Assembly: GCF_023159225.1 (NCBI RefSeq)
Contig: NC_063167.1
Span: 15,069,360 to 15,133,359 of the forward strand
Direction of reading: 5' to 3'
Length of the DNA: 64,000 nucleotides
Source: Perognathus longimembris pacificus
Taxonomy: Eukaryota > Chordata > Mammalia > Rodentia > Heteromyidae
Positions 1 through 10,435 of this stretch are shown piece after piece (positions within the stretch are counted from its first letter, which is position 1; each line of letters begins with the position of its first letter). A program made the position numbers and the translations under genes. Below the pieces are notes generated by a model that saw only the letters and a program-made list of their open reading frames with translations, was not told the origin of the DNA and did no database searches.

Positions 1-101
1 TCGCCACTCTGAAGACCAAACTTCCCACCCGCAAAGCCCTCGGGGGCATCCACGACCAGAGCCCTGGCCCGCAGATGAACATCAACCACAGCGAGCTCTG
101 A
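1..101 (+). CDS. Possible C-terminal end of an unidentified plus-strand gene
   Basis: A frame entering from the left edge is open for 32 codons from base 3 and ends in TGA at 99-101. The last residues read MNINHSEL. The following C-rich stretch could be 3'UTR. I do not recognise the protein. In human the gene on this side of RUNX3 with this orientation is CLIC4, but the reading does not match the CLIC4 C-terminus as I remember it. A 32-codon open frame in GC-rich DNA is not strong evidence, so this may be non-coding. Confidence 0.25.
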   Translation, partial: ATLKTKLPTRKALGGIHDQSPGPQMNINHSEL

Positions 102-504
102 CTTCCCTCCCCCCTCCCCCCCCGCCCCCGCCCCGTGGCCGTCACCATGGACTGCGGAGGTGGGGGAGGCGGGGCTCAGCTGTGGAGCTCACTGCTGTGT
201 GCCGAGGAAAGCCCCGCCTCCGGAAGTGACAGACAACCCAAGTGCCCATCATGGGAATGAATGAACAAGAGGTGTGTCAGTGGACGTGTGTGCATGTTTA
301 TGTGTGTTTATGTGCTATGTGTGTGTGTGCATGCAAGAAGGTGGCATAAGAGGGGCAGATACATTCCACCAGTGAGCCCATGAAGTGCAGCGGGAGCCAG
401 ACAGCTCGTGATTCTGTGCATAGGAACGTGCAGGACAAGCGTCGCTGGGCAGCCGGGCAGCCCGGAGCCGGGCCAAGGGAGAGCGCTCAGGGCCGGCTTC
501 TCTT

Positions 505-640
505 TGGGTGGTGGTAGAAGTGTTTCTTCAACTAGATAATGGTGACACGGCTATACTAAAAACCACCGAATTGCACAGTTTGGTGTACAATTGAAGTATA
601 AAGAGTGAACATAAGAATTGTATCTCAATAAAATTCAAGT
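505..640 (+). mobile_element. Old L1M-type LINE 3' end with AATAAA
   Basis: The stretch with a GGTGACACGGCTATACTAAA core, then CCGAATTGCACA and a final ATCTCAATAAA, has the layout of the 3' end of ancient mammalian L1M elements. It ends in a canonical AATAAA at 628-633. If a plus-strand gene ends at the left edge, this LINE could supply its poly(A) signal. That last step is inference. Confidence 0.5.
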
Positions 641-647
641 GTTGACA

Positions 648-768
648 GGCTGATTGGGGGGTTAGTTACTCAGCCTTGAATTTGGGAGGCTGAGGCAGGA
701 GGCTAGAGGATTTAGAGTGAACATAATAGGGAAGTCCTGTTGCAAAAAATAAAGCAAATAAATTCAAT
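648..768 (+). mobile_element. Diverged 7SL/B1-like SINE fragment
   Basis: A GGGAGGCTGAGGCAGGAGG core is followed by an A-rich tail. It looks like an eroded B1/7SL monomer without a Geo half. Confidence 0.4.
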
Positions 769-769
769 C

Positions 770-965
770 AGGACTTGGTGTTTGGTGGCTCACGCCTGTA
801 ATCCTAGCAATTGAGGAGGCTCACATCTGAAGAAAGAGGTTCAAAGCTAGCCTGGGTAGGAAACTCTGAGACCTCCAATTAACTACTAAAAAGCTGAAAA
901 TGGCTCTGTGGCTCCAAGTGGTAGAGCACTAGCCTTGAGTACAGAAACGGGACTGGCACACACAC
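770..965 (+). mobile_element. 7SL-Geo composite SINE, 3' truncated
   Basis: The 7SL-like head (GGTGGCTCACGCCTGTAATC) runs into a Geo monomer (GTGGCTCCAAGTGGTAGAGC). The usual box-B-like end of Geo is missing and the copy ends in CA repeats. Confidence 0.8.
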
Positions 966-1142
966 ATACAGAAATTCAACCAAATACCTAAAATGTATTG
1001 TTAAAAGGGGAAAAAATGAGTTCTGATAAAGCTTAATTTTGAAATTACAAAAAGTCATTTAACTTTTCCCTCAAAATGGGTGAGCTCTGTGGTTCATAAT
1101 ACCTCTAGTTAAAAATGAAAACTAAAACTGTGGGTGTGTCAG

Positions 1143-1347
1143 TGTCAGTATGGAGACTTGAACTCGGGGCTTGGGTGCTGTCCCTAGGCATTTTCACTTA
1201 AGGCCAGTGCTCTACCACTTGAGCCACACTTTGTGCTGGTTAATTGGAGATAGACTTTCCTGTCTGGGCTAGCTTTGAACCGTCATCCTCAGATCTCAGC
1301 CACCTAAGTAGCAAGAATTATAGGCATGAGCCACTAGCACCTAGCTT
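1143..1347 (-). mobile_element. 7SL-Geo composite SINE
   Basis: The complement shows the Geo monomer at low coordinates (CTTGAACTCGGG, CTACCACTTGAGCCACA) and the 7SL head at high coordinates (TCCTCAGATCTCAGCC, GGCATGAGCCACTAG). Confidence 0.85.
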
Positions 1348-2067
1348 AAAAAACAGACGAGATTAAAATTTTGTTGGGTGGATTTAACAGCAGAAAACAG
1401 GCCAGTGGCAGCGACCTAAAGAAAAAGATTTTTAAAAAAGCAAAATAAGACCAAACATTAAGCAAGCAAGAGCCAAACCCAAGAGCCTGGGTGTAAACGT
1501 GAAGTTCCAGAGGGAGGGAGGTGAGCAGCGCCCCCGGAGTTTCCAAGCCAGGTAAAACCCATCAGACTCCACGTGGAATAAAACCAAACCAAACACATCT
1601 CAGAGAACATTCTAGAGACAGCCACATAACCTTTGAAGACGCTGTAACAAAACCAGTGGCTGGCTTTTCACTTTCCACAGCGGCCTTGGAACTGGAAGAC
1701 AGGAATGAATCTTTAAAGTGCTGGAAAAAAATAAAATTCTGCCAACCCCAAATTCCATCCTCTTTGAAAATGTTAGCAAGGCAAAATAAGGAGAAAACAA
1801 AACCACACGCACAAACCCAGTAAGAAATAATAAGTTCAAAGCCCACCTGATGTCACCTCACTGCCTGGAGAGGGAAGATACGTTCTTTGCTGACCCATAA
1901 TGCAAGCTCAGCAAATGCTGGAGGCGCGACCACAGGAATAAAAGTAGAACACAAGAAAGAATCGAAAGAGAGCAGGGAACTGCCCGGAATAAAGAGCCGC
2001 TTAGAGCAAATGCAGCTGACAAGCCTGCGACTGGGGCTGGGATTGAAATGTTTTAGAACTCTTCTGG
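1348..2067. other. Intergenic, no gene seen
   Basis: AT-rich unique sequence. Short overlapping open frames on both strands lack recognisable domains. I see no promoter or RNA gene. Confidence 0.6.
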
Positions 2068-2318
2068 CCTGGCTGCTGGTGGCTCACACCTGTCATCCTA
2101 GCTACTCAGGAGGCTGCCATCTGCAGATCATGGTTGGAAGCCAGCCTGGGCAGGAAAGTCTGTGAGATTCCTATCTTCAATTAACTGCGAAGAAGCCAGA
2201 AGTGGAGCTGTGGCTCAGGTGGTAGAGCCCTAGCCTTGATAAAAAAAAAAAAAAAAAAAAAAAGCCAAGAAAGAATGTGAGGCTCTGAGTTCAAGTTTCA
2301 GTCCTGGCACCAAACAAA
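2068..2318 (+). mobile_element. 7SL-Geo composite SINE with internal poly(A)
   Basis: Complete head and Geo tail. A run of about 23 A follows CTAGCCTTGAT inside the Geo monomer at 2240-2262, splitting box A from the box-B-like GAGTTCAAG. Confidence 0.85.
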
Positions 2319-3720
2319 ACAAAAAACAACAAAATACCAAAAACTCCTCACATACATTACTCAGTCTCTAATAATCCTCTGCCGTAGCAAATGTTACTTC
2401 TTCTTATGAATGAGGAAAATTGAGGCACTAGATTTAGAAACAAGATGGCTTGAGTGATATAGGGGTGCTATAACATAAATAGATATATTGCCTATGTTAT
2501 GTGTGTGTTTATATATCATAAATATGAGATTATATGATACTTATTGAGCTGGGCTTGGTCTCCCTGCCCCTGGAAGCTAATCTGCTTAGATTGCCGGGCA
2601 AGCAGAGGTCTCAGCGGGCAAGTCTGGTCCAGGGTTTGTTCTCTGGTGGCAAGTGTCGTCCCACGGGCAGGAGGCAGAACAAGCTCTGCCCAGCACTCCT
2701 TTAGGCTTTGCCAGCCCGGGGTCTCTAAGGCCTGGCTCTCTCCGGCTATGAGACGGGTGCAGTTCTGGATGCTCCCAGCAGGGGGCGCCGAGTCCCCTTC
2801 AGTTGCCACTTCTGCAAACCAGGTTGGGCCAGCCGCACGCCAGGGCAGTTTTGGGGGACCTGCAGGGCGGAGGGCTTCCTTCCTCTTTATCAGATCTGTC
2901 AGGGCTGCTGCGCACTCGGCGTGGGTGCCTCGGGCCTCCTTCCCTCCTTCCTGTGTTGAACGGCTGCTGCTGCTCCTGCTGCACCGCCTTGTGGGGCAGG
3001 GGTGGGGAGGTGGGGGGGGGCACCCTGCTTGGAGCCCGGGGCCCTGTCCTGGCCTCAGCCTCTGCACCCACTCCCCCCTCAGCCTTCCGTGCCTCCCCTC
3101 CCTGTGCCCTCCCCAAGCGCTCGCTGCTGCCCCAGCACAGCAGGCTGCTTCCGAGCCTGGCAGGGGCCACTGGAGGGGACACCAGGGGGCCCATCGCCAG
3201 TGCCAAGACCCCCCTGCCCCGGGGACCCTGGGGCCAGGGGGGCAGTCCCATGTCATGAGTGAGAAAGAGCAAGAAAGGGTCCCCCACGCCCTCTGAGTTC
3301 CTTGGTCAAATAACAAGAATGCGTTGTTCTGTAAATTTGAAATGTTGTTATTATTAAAGATTTGTACACAGGGGTTAGAATTCCACGAGTCAGGTAATAA
3401 TGAGCACAAGACTTCTTGGGCAATGTTGCCCCTCCCTTCTTCCCTCATTTCCCTCTCCTGACCCTGTCCACAAGTTAGAGTTCATTTCTGTGCATAATGC
3501 TCACTGACTGTAAAGACTGCATTTGCTCACCCTTCCTCTATTCCCGTGCCCTCCCCTCCCCCAAACTATGTTTCCATTTCCCCGTCTCTGTTGTGATGAG
3601 CAGTACACCAGGTGTTCAGAGGAATCAGGCGTCTGGATTCCTCCGGTAAGTCTACCATCCTTTAGTCAGTTTGTTTTCACCGAAAGGCGCCACACATGGG
3701 TTCCATGCGGTGCATTTTAG
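2319..3720. other. Intergenic; GC-rich block, no gene called
   Basis: The stretch 2540-3300 is GC-rich and open in several frames on both strands at once, as GC-rich DNA often is. No frame resembles a known protein and no exon boundaries stand out. A MIR-like fragment may lie near 2385-2440. Confidence 0.5.
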
Positions 3721-3734
3721 CTCTGGCCTCCGCA

Positions 3735-3850
3735 TGGGAGAGACGACAACGTGCACGGTTCTTCTCTGTGAGCCTGGATTACTTCACTGACCACCATGTG
3801 TTCTAGGTCTATCCAATTCCCTGCAAACCACATGATATTATTTAAAAATA
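3735..3850 (-). mobile_element. Old L1 3' fragment
   Basis: The segment with TCTATCCAATTCCCTGCAAA followed by CATGATATTATT matches the layout of the L1 3'UTR/ORF2 end in reverse orientation. It is heavily eroded. Confidence 0.45.
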
Positions 3851-3874
3851 CCTATTTGCAAGAAGTGTCGCAAG

Positions 3875-3980
3875 TCTAATATTCACAATAGTCCCGTGAA
3901 GAAAGAGCTTCTCCCTCATTCTATAAATCAAACTGGCGAAGAAGAAGGCTGAATAATTTGCCGGGCACTCAGCTAGGAAA
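3875..3980 (-). mobile_element. MIR-like SINE relic
   Basis: Pattern of small tandem words typical of MIR: a cattctataaatcaaact stretch followed by tttgccgggcactcagctag. Eroded. Confidence 0.35.
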
Positions 3981-4014
3981 TGATAGAGCTCAGCAACTCT
4001 GAAGACTGAGCTCA

Positions 4015-4118
4015 GCGTGGCCTCCCTGGGGTTGGGGGCGTGGCCTGCCCTGGGGGCGTGGCCTCCAGGAAGGGGCGTGGCCTGCCCTGGGATGGGGGCG
4101 TGCCCTGGGCTGGGAAGG
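4015..4118 (+). repeat. Degenerate GC-box tandem repeat
   Basis: Four imperfect copies of about 20-25 bp share GGGGCGTGGCCTGCCCTGG. Each copy carries a GGGGCGTG word, the kind of site bound by Sp/KLF factors. Confidence 0.75.
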
Positions 4119-4372
4119 GCTCCAGAGGCCCCTCTTCTTAGTTCAGCAGTGGAGCGCCCACGTGGGCTTTTCTCCCCGGAAGTTCAGGAGCCTGAGGGGC
4201 GGAAGCAAGGACTGATTTGTTCCTGTGCCACCCACCAGGCCTCTGGACTCCACTTGTTCGGTGCTGAAGATCCTGTTTGGTGCAGAGGGGCAGGAAAGGC
4301 CCCGAGGAAACAGGAGCCTCAGAGACTCATCTGGAAGACTCTATCCGGCCCGGACGAACACGGCCCTCTCGA

Positions 4373-4532
4373 TGGTGCTCTACTGCTTGAGCCACTCCTC
4401 TACTTGGACTTTTTGCTGGTTAGAGATAAGAGTTCCTTGGATTTGTCTGCCCAGACTGGCTTTGAACTGGGACCCTCAGATCTCAGCTTATTGACTAGCT
4501 AGGATTATAGGTGTGAGCCACCGGCACCAGGC
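4373..4532 (-). mobile_element. 7SL-Geo composite SINE, partial
   Basis: Complement of the 7SL head (CCTCAGATCTCAGC, GTGTGAGCCACCGGCACC) plus part of the Geo monomer. The end of Geo is missing. Confidence 0.8.
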
Positions 4533-4567
4533 AAGGGAACTTTTCATTTAAGAAAATCACAAGATGT

Positions 4568-4790
4568 GAGGTGCTGGTGGCTCAAGCCTGTAAGCCTAGC
4601 TACTCAGGAGGCTGAGGTCTGAGGATCACAACTCATAGCCAGCCCGGGCAGGAAAGTCTGTGACTCTTATCTCCAATGAACCACCAGAAAACCTTGCAGT
4701 GGCGCTGTGGTTCAAAGTGCTAGAGTGCTAGCTTTGAGAGAAATAGCTCAGGGGCAGTGCCCAGGCCCTGAGTTCAAGCCTCCTAATGAA
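4568..4790 (+). mobile_element. 7SL-Geo composite SINE
   Basis: Full head (CTAGCTACTCAGGAGGCTGA) and Geo tail ending in CCCTGAGTTCAAGCC. The A-rich tail has expanded into the GAAA repeat that follows. Confidence 0.88.
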
Positions 4791-4796
4791 AGAGGG

Positions 4797-4813
4797 GAAA
4801 GAGAAGAAAGAAA

Positions 4814-4893
<80 letters not shown>

Positions 4894-4945
4894 GAAGAGA
4901 GGAAGGGAGGAGAGAGGGAGGGAGGGAGGGAGGGAGGGAAGGAAT
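4797..4945 (+). repeat. (GAAA)n/(GGGA)n microsatellite
   Basis: About 95 bp of near-perfect GAAA units grade into GGGA units. It abuts the SINE tail, so it probably arose from that tail. Confidence 0.95.
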
Positions 4946-5136
4946 CACAAGATATCATCAAGAAGAGCATTTTAAAAACTGTTCTTTCACTGTGGTTAAC
5001 AGGGTGATTCTACTCACTGCAAAGCTGTTGGAAAGTACAGAAGACAATCACAGAGCAGATATGTAAATTTCCCCCACCCAGGCCCTTGGAGGTGGCCCAT
5101 CTACCATTCATTTTTTCCTTTAAGAAGTTTCGATCT

Positions 5137-5340
5137 GGGCTGGGGATATGGCCTAGTGGCAAGGGTGCTTGCCTCACATACATGAAGCCCTGAGTTTGAT
5201 TCCCCAGTACCACATATATAGAAAACAGCCAGAGGTGGCGCTGTGGCCCAAGAGGTAGAATGCTAGCCTTGAGCAAAAAGAAGCCAGGGACAGCGCTCAG
5301 GCCCTGAGTTCAAGGCCCAGGACTGGCAAAAAAAAAAAAA
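5137..5340 (+). mobile_element. IDL-Geo SINE with perfect TSD
   Basis: The left monomer has box A (TAGTGGCAAGGGTGC) and a box-B-like GTTTGATTCC. The right Geo monomer and an A tail follow. The 12-bp TSD aagtttcgatct flanks it at 5125-5136 and 5341-5352. Confidence 0.95.
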
Positions 5341-5590
5341 AAGTTTCGATCTACTATAATTTCAACCTACTATATTCTAAGCACTCTTCCGAGTCATCTT
5401 CTTCTGATAAGGCAGCCACCCCACTCTGTCCCCTATGGAAGGACTTTTGGGGTGTTTCTGGCTTCTCCTCGATTATGCATTGTTTCCCAGGACACCGTCA
5501 GAGCTGTGACCCTGCCCCCACGTATGGATATATAGAGGATAAATTAACCCCTGGAAAGTTTCTTAGGAAACTGAAGAATAAGTAGGAGCA

Positions 5591-5800
5591 TTTTTTTTTT
5601 TTTTTTGGCCAGTCCTGGGCCTTGGACTCAGGGCCTGAGCACTGTCCCTGGCTTCCTTTTTGCTCAAGGCTAGCACTCTGCCACTTGAGCCACAGCGCCA
5701 CTTCTGCCCGTTTTCTGTATATGTGGTGCTGGGGAATCGAACCCAGGGCCTCATGTATACGAGGCAAGCTCTCTTGCCACTAGGCCATATCCCCAGCCCC
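5591..5800 (-). mobile_element. IDL-Geo SINE with TSD
   Basis: Complement of a complete IDL-Geo copy: T run, Geo, then IDL ending CCATATCCCCAGCCCC. The TSD agtaggagca (plus T run) lies at 5581 and 5801. Confidence 0.95.
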
Positions 5801-6089
5801 AGTAGGAGCATTTTTTTGTGTGAGGCTTTTGATCTGTATCGCCAGTTGTATGCAGGAATAATCCCAGTTTCCACCCTCTCCTGCTATGGCAGTGCCACTT
5901 CCTGTGCTTCCGGGAATGGAGCTGGGAAAAGGAGTCTCTGCCACCAGAAAGACTGAGCATCAGCCCCGCCCCCCATGTTTACTATATAACTATTTATATA
6001 GCATCTCCTCTTCCTATGCCTCCCTCACAGCTGAGATTACAGAGGTGGTATTGAGATTGGTAGGGGTGGGGGGGGTCTTATTTACTTTT

Positions 6090-6175
6090 TCTTCTGGCTA
6101 GGCTTGAGCCATAATCCTCCTTACCTCTGTCTGCTGAGTAGCTGGGATTATAGGCATGAGTTACCATGTCCAGCC
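6090..6175 (-). mobile_element. 7SL-type SINE monomer
   Basis: Complement of a 7SL head (CTGAGTAGCTGGGATTATAG, then GGCATGAGTTACC) without a Geo half. Confidence 0.65.
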
Positions 6176-6189
6176 CTGGCCTTTGGCTT

Positions 6190-6335
6190 GGTATCCACGG
6201 ACATTTGTCTTTTTATTGACTTGTCTGAGTTCTTTATAAGTGAAAGGTTCTAGCCTTGTGTTTGTAATAGCTGCTGCATCCGTGTTCTCATTTTCTTTGT
6301 CTTTTAGGTTTGCTTATTTCAATCATATCAAAATT
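6190..6335 (-). mobile_element. Old L1 ORF2 fragment
   Basis: TTTTTATTGACTTGTCTGAG, TTCTTTATA and the following words match the reversed ORF2 region of L1. It is too eroded to translate. Confidence 0.5.
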
Positions 6336-6351
6336 ATTGTTGTTATTATTA

Positions 6352-6420
6352 CTTTTATTTGTGATGCTGAGGATCCAACCCCAGCCACCATAGTGGCTCG
6401 GCGAGAGCTGTCACGCAGCC
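6352..6420 (-). mobile_element. tRNA-derived ID-like fragment
   Basis: TGATGCTGAGGATCCAACCC resembles the complement of an ID-type monomer box B (GGTTGGATCC). Strongly diverged. Confidence 0.35.
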
Positions 6421-6807
6421 CTGTCCTGGAAGTTTTTATTTCATGTGGCATGGTCTGTCAAACATTTCCTTTGTGGTTTCTCCTCAGGCTTTGAAGCTTT
6501 GAAACCCCGGGGCCACTTGGTGAAAAAGCTGGCAGGTGGCAGTGCACGGGGCGCCACCTTCAGGCCAGAGGTAGCACTGCAGTGGGGTCTTTCCTGGGGC
6601 CCCATTAAGGTCCCCTGAGGACTGGGCTGCTGGGGTCCCAAAGAGAAAAAAGTGAGGAAGGGGCCATCAAGGGGAGGCCTCTGGGTGACCTCCTGATGAT
6701 AAGGAACGGCAGCTTCTGGAAGGCTTTTCTAGGACACCCAGAGAGCAAGCTGAGTTCTCAGCTGGGGGTCAGGCTGCCTGTTATTTCTTGTGCCTCCCCT
6801 GACTCTT

Positions 6808-7040
6808 GACTGCTGCCGGTTGTCGGGCTTGAACTCCGGGCCTGGGTGCTGTCCCTGAGCACTTTTACTCAAGGCTAGCGCTCTACCACTGTGAGCCACA
6901 GCTCCACTTCCTGTTTCCTGGTGGTTAATTGGAGATAGGAGTGTCATGGCTTTTGCCTAGATTGGCTTCAAACCACGATCCTCACATCTCAGCCCCCTGA
7001 GTAGCCAGGATTACAGGCGTGAGCCACCAGTGCCCAGCTC
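6808..7040 (-). mobile_element. 7SL-Geo composite SINE
   Basis: Complete complement: Geo (GGCTTGAACTCCGGGCCTGG) then head (CCTGAGTAGCCAGGATTACA). Confidence 0.88.
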
Positions 7041-7081
7041 TCAGCCCTATGTGCTCTTTTTGCCACTTTCCCTCACAGCAG

Positions 7082-7395
7082 CCCTGTGTGTGTGATGTGT
7101 GTATATATATGCCTAGGAGTGTGCATGTGCTCTAGAGCGTGTATACCGATTAGGCATGTGCACACATATTTGCGTATGTGTATTGCACGTGCACACGCGT
7201 GTAGTGTGCACACAGCACACTGTGCTTGTGTGTTTGTGTGTGTATACTGCGCACATACATTTGGGGTACCCCACATGTATACATGTGTTTGAGCATGTAC
7301 ATGCCTTACACGTGTGCGCATGTGTTTAGGTGAGTGTATTACATGTGTATGCATGGGATTGGGATGTACACATGCATTGCACACGCATGTGCTAG
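7082..7395. repeat. Long alternating purine-pyrimidine tract
   Basis: About 310 bp of imperfect TG/CA, TATA and CGCG alternation, for example TGCACGTGCACACGCGTG. It is not one clean microsatellite. Such sequence readily forms Z-DNA. Confidence 0.85.
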
Positions 7396-10073
7396 CCCCC
7401 GTCCTTTCCTAGACTTGCTGGACTCTCCTCTTCCCCGACGTGCAGGGTTGAGGGCTGCTCGTAAAAGGCCACTTTGCACTGTTTTCTTTCTCCCCTGCTC
7501 TCTGTGGCTTCCACCATTCAGTCTCTTCTACACCCACAGTGCAGGAGGAAATGACTTTTGGGTTGGGGGGCCTTTGTAATAGGGTCGGGGTCCTGTTGAC
7601 AGCTCCGTGCCTTCCCTGTGGGAGCATTTCGCTTTGCCTGGGAGCCAGTCTGTGGTGTCTGGGGCCTGTCCCAAAGCCCAGGGCAGCCACGGGCAGGATC
7701 GGCACAAAGGCTGCATCCACGCACAAGGGCCACGTCCACGCACAGGGCCTGGTCCACGCACAAGGGCTTTTCCCCTGAATCAGCAGCGTCAGCCCCCCCC
7801 CCCCCCCCCCGGGTGAGCGCACCAGAGCCGCTAGGCCTCTCAGAAGCCCTGGCAGGCCGGCTGCAAATCAAGGTCAAGGGCACAGGAGGCAGAGGGCTGT
7901 CAGCCCGGTCTATGATGGAAACGGCAGGTGGGTGAGGCAGAAGTGTCATGAGCCCTGAGGCACAATGAGGACACACCAGGGGTCTCCATGTCAACAGCGC
8001 CTTCTTTCATAGTTGTAAACACCCACGCCGGCTCTTCACTTGGCCTGCGTTCAGTGTAAACAAGATTTGCACCCTGAGGCTGGACTGCGTCCCATGGAGA
8101 CCCTCAGTCCCGTGATGCCGCAGAGGGCTCAGCGCCCCCGAGGACATCTGCCAGCTGCCCTCCCGAACCCCGTCCTGACAAGGGGTCACCAGAGGGCCCA
8201 GCGCAGGGACCACGTCACACCCCAGCCAGGACCTGGACGCCTGGGCTCCGGCCCAGCTCTGCCCTGGCGTACTGGTTGTCCTTGAGAAAGCCACTTCCCC
8301 ACGTCCGAGTCTCAGTTTCCCCAGCTTGGAGTGGGAAGCTCATGGCAGAAGGTTCTGGGCCTTTCCTGGCACGCAAGCAGGTGGCCAGTGTGCAGAAGCC
8401 GTGGGGGACTGGACTTCTGGGCTGTTCTCTGTCATGGGAGGCTGCGGTCTGTGGGGGGGGGGGTTGTGGACGGGGCCCATGGGCTCCTTGCAGCCCTTGT
8501 TGTGTGTGGGGGACGCGGAGTCTCTTCCTGGCCTGCCAGTTGCTGCTTTGGATGGAGGCTACTCAGCTGGGACGGGAGGGGTGCCCGGGCCACCTACGCT
8601 CACCCAGAGACCCGGGTGAGCAGAGGTCCACCGGGTCCAGCCTGGTCCACGTCCGTTGTTGCATCGGGAGGAGCTGTGGCCTGCAGGGAACAGTGGAGAC
8701 AGCGGACGCCATGGCTCCTCCAGGCCGAGACTCTGACTGCAGGGAGCGGGCGGTGCGGGTGTGGCAGAGCCCGGGGCCCAGGGCCACGCGGTACCAGCCC
8801 GACTCTTGTGGAGTGGGAGTTGGACCTCAGAGCCCTCTCAAGGCAGGGGGGCCAGGAGGACACCCCACGTTCTTCTTTATGTCCGTCCCTTCCTCAGGTC
8901 AGCCCCCCCACCCCCCCCAGCCATCAGAGCCTCCCCCTGACAGAACCCACCAGAACCAGCTGGGGTGGGGCCCAACAAAGGCAGCCCACGGGCGTCGGCC
9001 CCTGCCAGACGGGAGGAACGCACCTGCAGCGACGATCGACACTCGCGCTTGGGGTGCCGGGGTCAGCTGAGGGTTCTGAGCACTTGGTTTAGATTGAGGA
9101 AGGAGCCGGTGACCCTGGGACCCCGGCCTTGGTGACCCTGTGACCTCAGCCTTGGCCTTGGCGCAGGGAGCCCTTGTGTGACTCCGCGCCGTCCCCTGCC
9201 GGGAGTGCCTGTGTCACGCAAGTGGGGCCACTCCCCACCCTGCACCCCCGGACAGCCCCCGTCCTTCCCCAGGCCCGCCTGCCTTCTGCACCTGCACAAG
9301 GCGAGCGTCCGTGTCGGTTCCGGCCGCCTCACCTCGCCTGCGGCCTGGTGAACTTGACTCTGCCCCCTTGCCCAGTGCTAGAAGCTGTTGGCTGAGCCTG
9401 GCAGGCAGGCGGGAGTCGCCTGGGCCTCCGGCTGGTGAGGGCAGACCCGGTCCTGTCCCGCCACCACCGAGCTCCTCCACCGCCGCCACGTGGGACATTT
9501 CCAGCTCCGCTGCCGGAGCCTCGTCCCCCACCCTCTGTGCCGGGTCCCCGCCAGCGCCTGGCAGGCGGGAGCCCTTCCCATGGCCATTTCTCCATTCCGA
9601 GTGGCCAAGAGGCCAGGAGGGGACGCAGGGCTGACCACAGAGGGCAGGTGTTCCCACGTGTGGAAGTGTCACTTCGCTCTGGGTGGCACGACCGCTGCAG
9701 CCAGGCGACCCCCTGTCCTTCTGTCTGTCTGTCTGGCCTTTATGCTGTTCCCAGATTGCAAGCCACTTTCCGCTTGGCATAGCCAGCTCCGTGGCTTTTG
9801 GCAGCACACCTGGGCCGCAGGTGCCAGGACAGAGGAAGACTGAGAGCGGGGGCAAAGCACCCCGCCCAGCGGCACGCTGTCTCCATGGCAACCCTGGGAA
9901 GTGTGAGTGTCCTTGTCCCTTTGTTTGGAACCTGGGGCTCAGAGAGGACAACTGACCCACCCAAGGTTGCACGGCTGCAAATCCAGACTGGCACCCATCC
10001 CTCAGTCTCCACGTCTGGCTCAGTGTGCTGAGCGACTCTTGAGAACGCCTGTAATGCTTAAAAATATACATAC
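7396..10073. other. Intergenic, no gene seen
   Basis: GC-rich sequence with long overlapping open frames on both strands, none with recognisable domains or convincing exon borders. A MIR-like patch lies near 9905-9975. A short repeat at 7697-7769 is listed separately. Confidence 0.55.
7697..7769 (+). repeat. Short tandem repeat, about 19-bp unit
   Basis: Three near copies of TCCACGCACAAGGGC with variable 3' bases, preceded by a more diverged fourth (GGATCGGCACAAAGGCTG). Confidence 0.75.
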
Positions 10074-10269
10074 TATGAGCCAGGGGCCAGCGGCTCCCGC
10101 TGTGCGCCTAGCTACTTCCTCAGGATTGAGGTGTAAGCCCAGCCAGGGCAGACAAGTCCACCTTCAACTAACCAGCAAATTCCGGCTGGACGTGTGGCTC
10201 ACATGGCAGAGCGCCAGTGGAGCAAACTGTGCTAGCTTGAGGTCCCTGAGTTCAAACTCCAGTACCACT

Positions 10270-10270
<1 letters not shown>
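10074..10270 (+). mobile_element. 7SL-Geo composite SINE, diverged
   Basis: Head (CGCCTAGCTACTTCCTCAGG) and Geo (CGTGTGGCTCACATGGCAGA, then CCCTGAGTTCAAAC) are both visible with many changes. Confidence 0.75.

Positions 10271-10302
<32 letters not shown>
10271..10302 (+). repeat. (CA)n microsatellite
   Basis: About 15 CA units directly after the Geo monomer of the preceding SINE. Confidence 0.95.
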
Positions 10303-10307
<5 letters not shown>

Positions 10308-10435
10308 TATTATTTCAATAAATCTACATCTTTTATAGCTTCTAGGAAATAAAATGCTGCTAAATTAAGACACAATATATCATCACTTAGAACGTTTAAC
10401 TTTAGACTGTATGTGAGGGGTGGGGGGTGTTTATT

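Noticed and set aside
2516..3448. Minus-strand open frame of 310 codons overlapping a plus-strand frame of 250
   Set aside because: GC-rich DNA with few stop codons in any frame. Residue content is low-complexity, no domain is recognised, and both strands are open together.
4707..5066. KKERKKER repeat protein
   Set aside because: Translation of a GAAA microsatellite beside a SINE.
9214..10071. Minus-strand open frame of 285 codons
   Set aside because: Same reason; it also runs through a MIR-like patch, and no exon borders fit.
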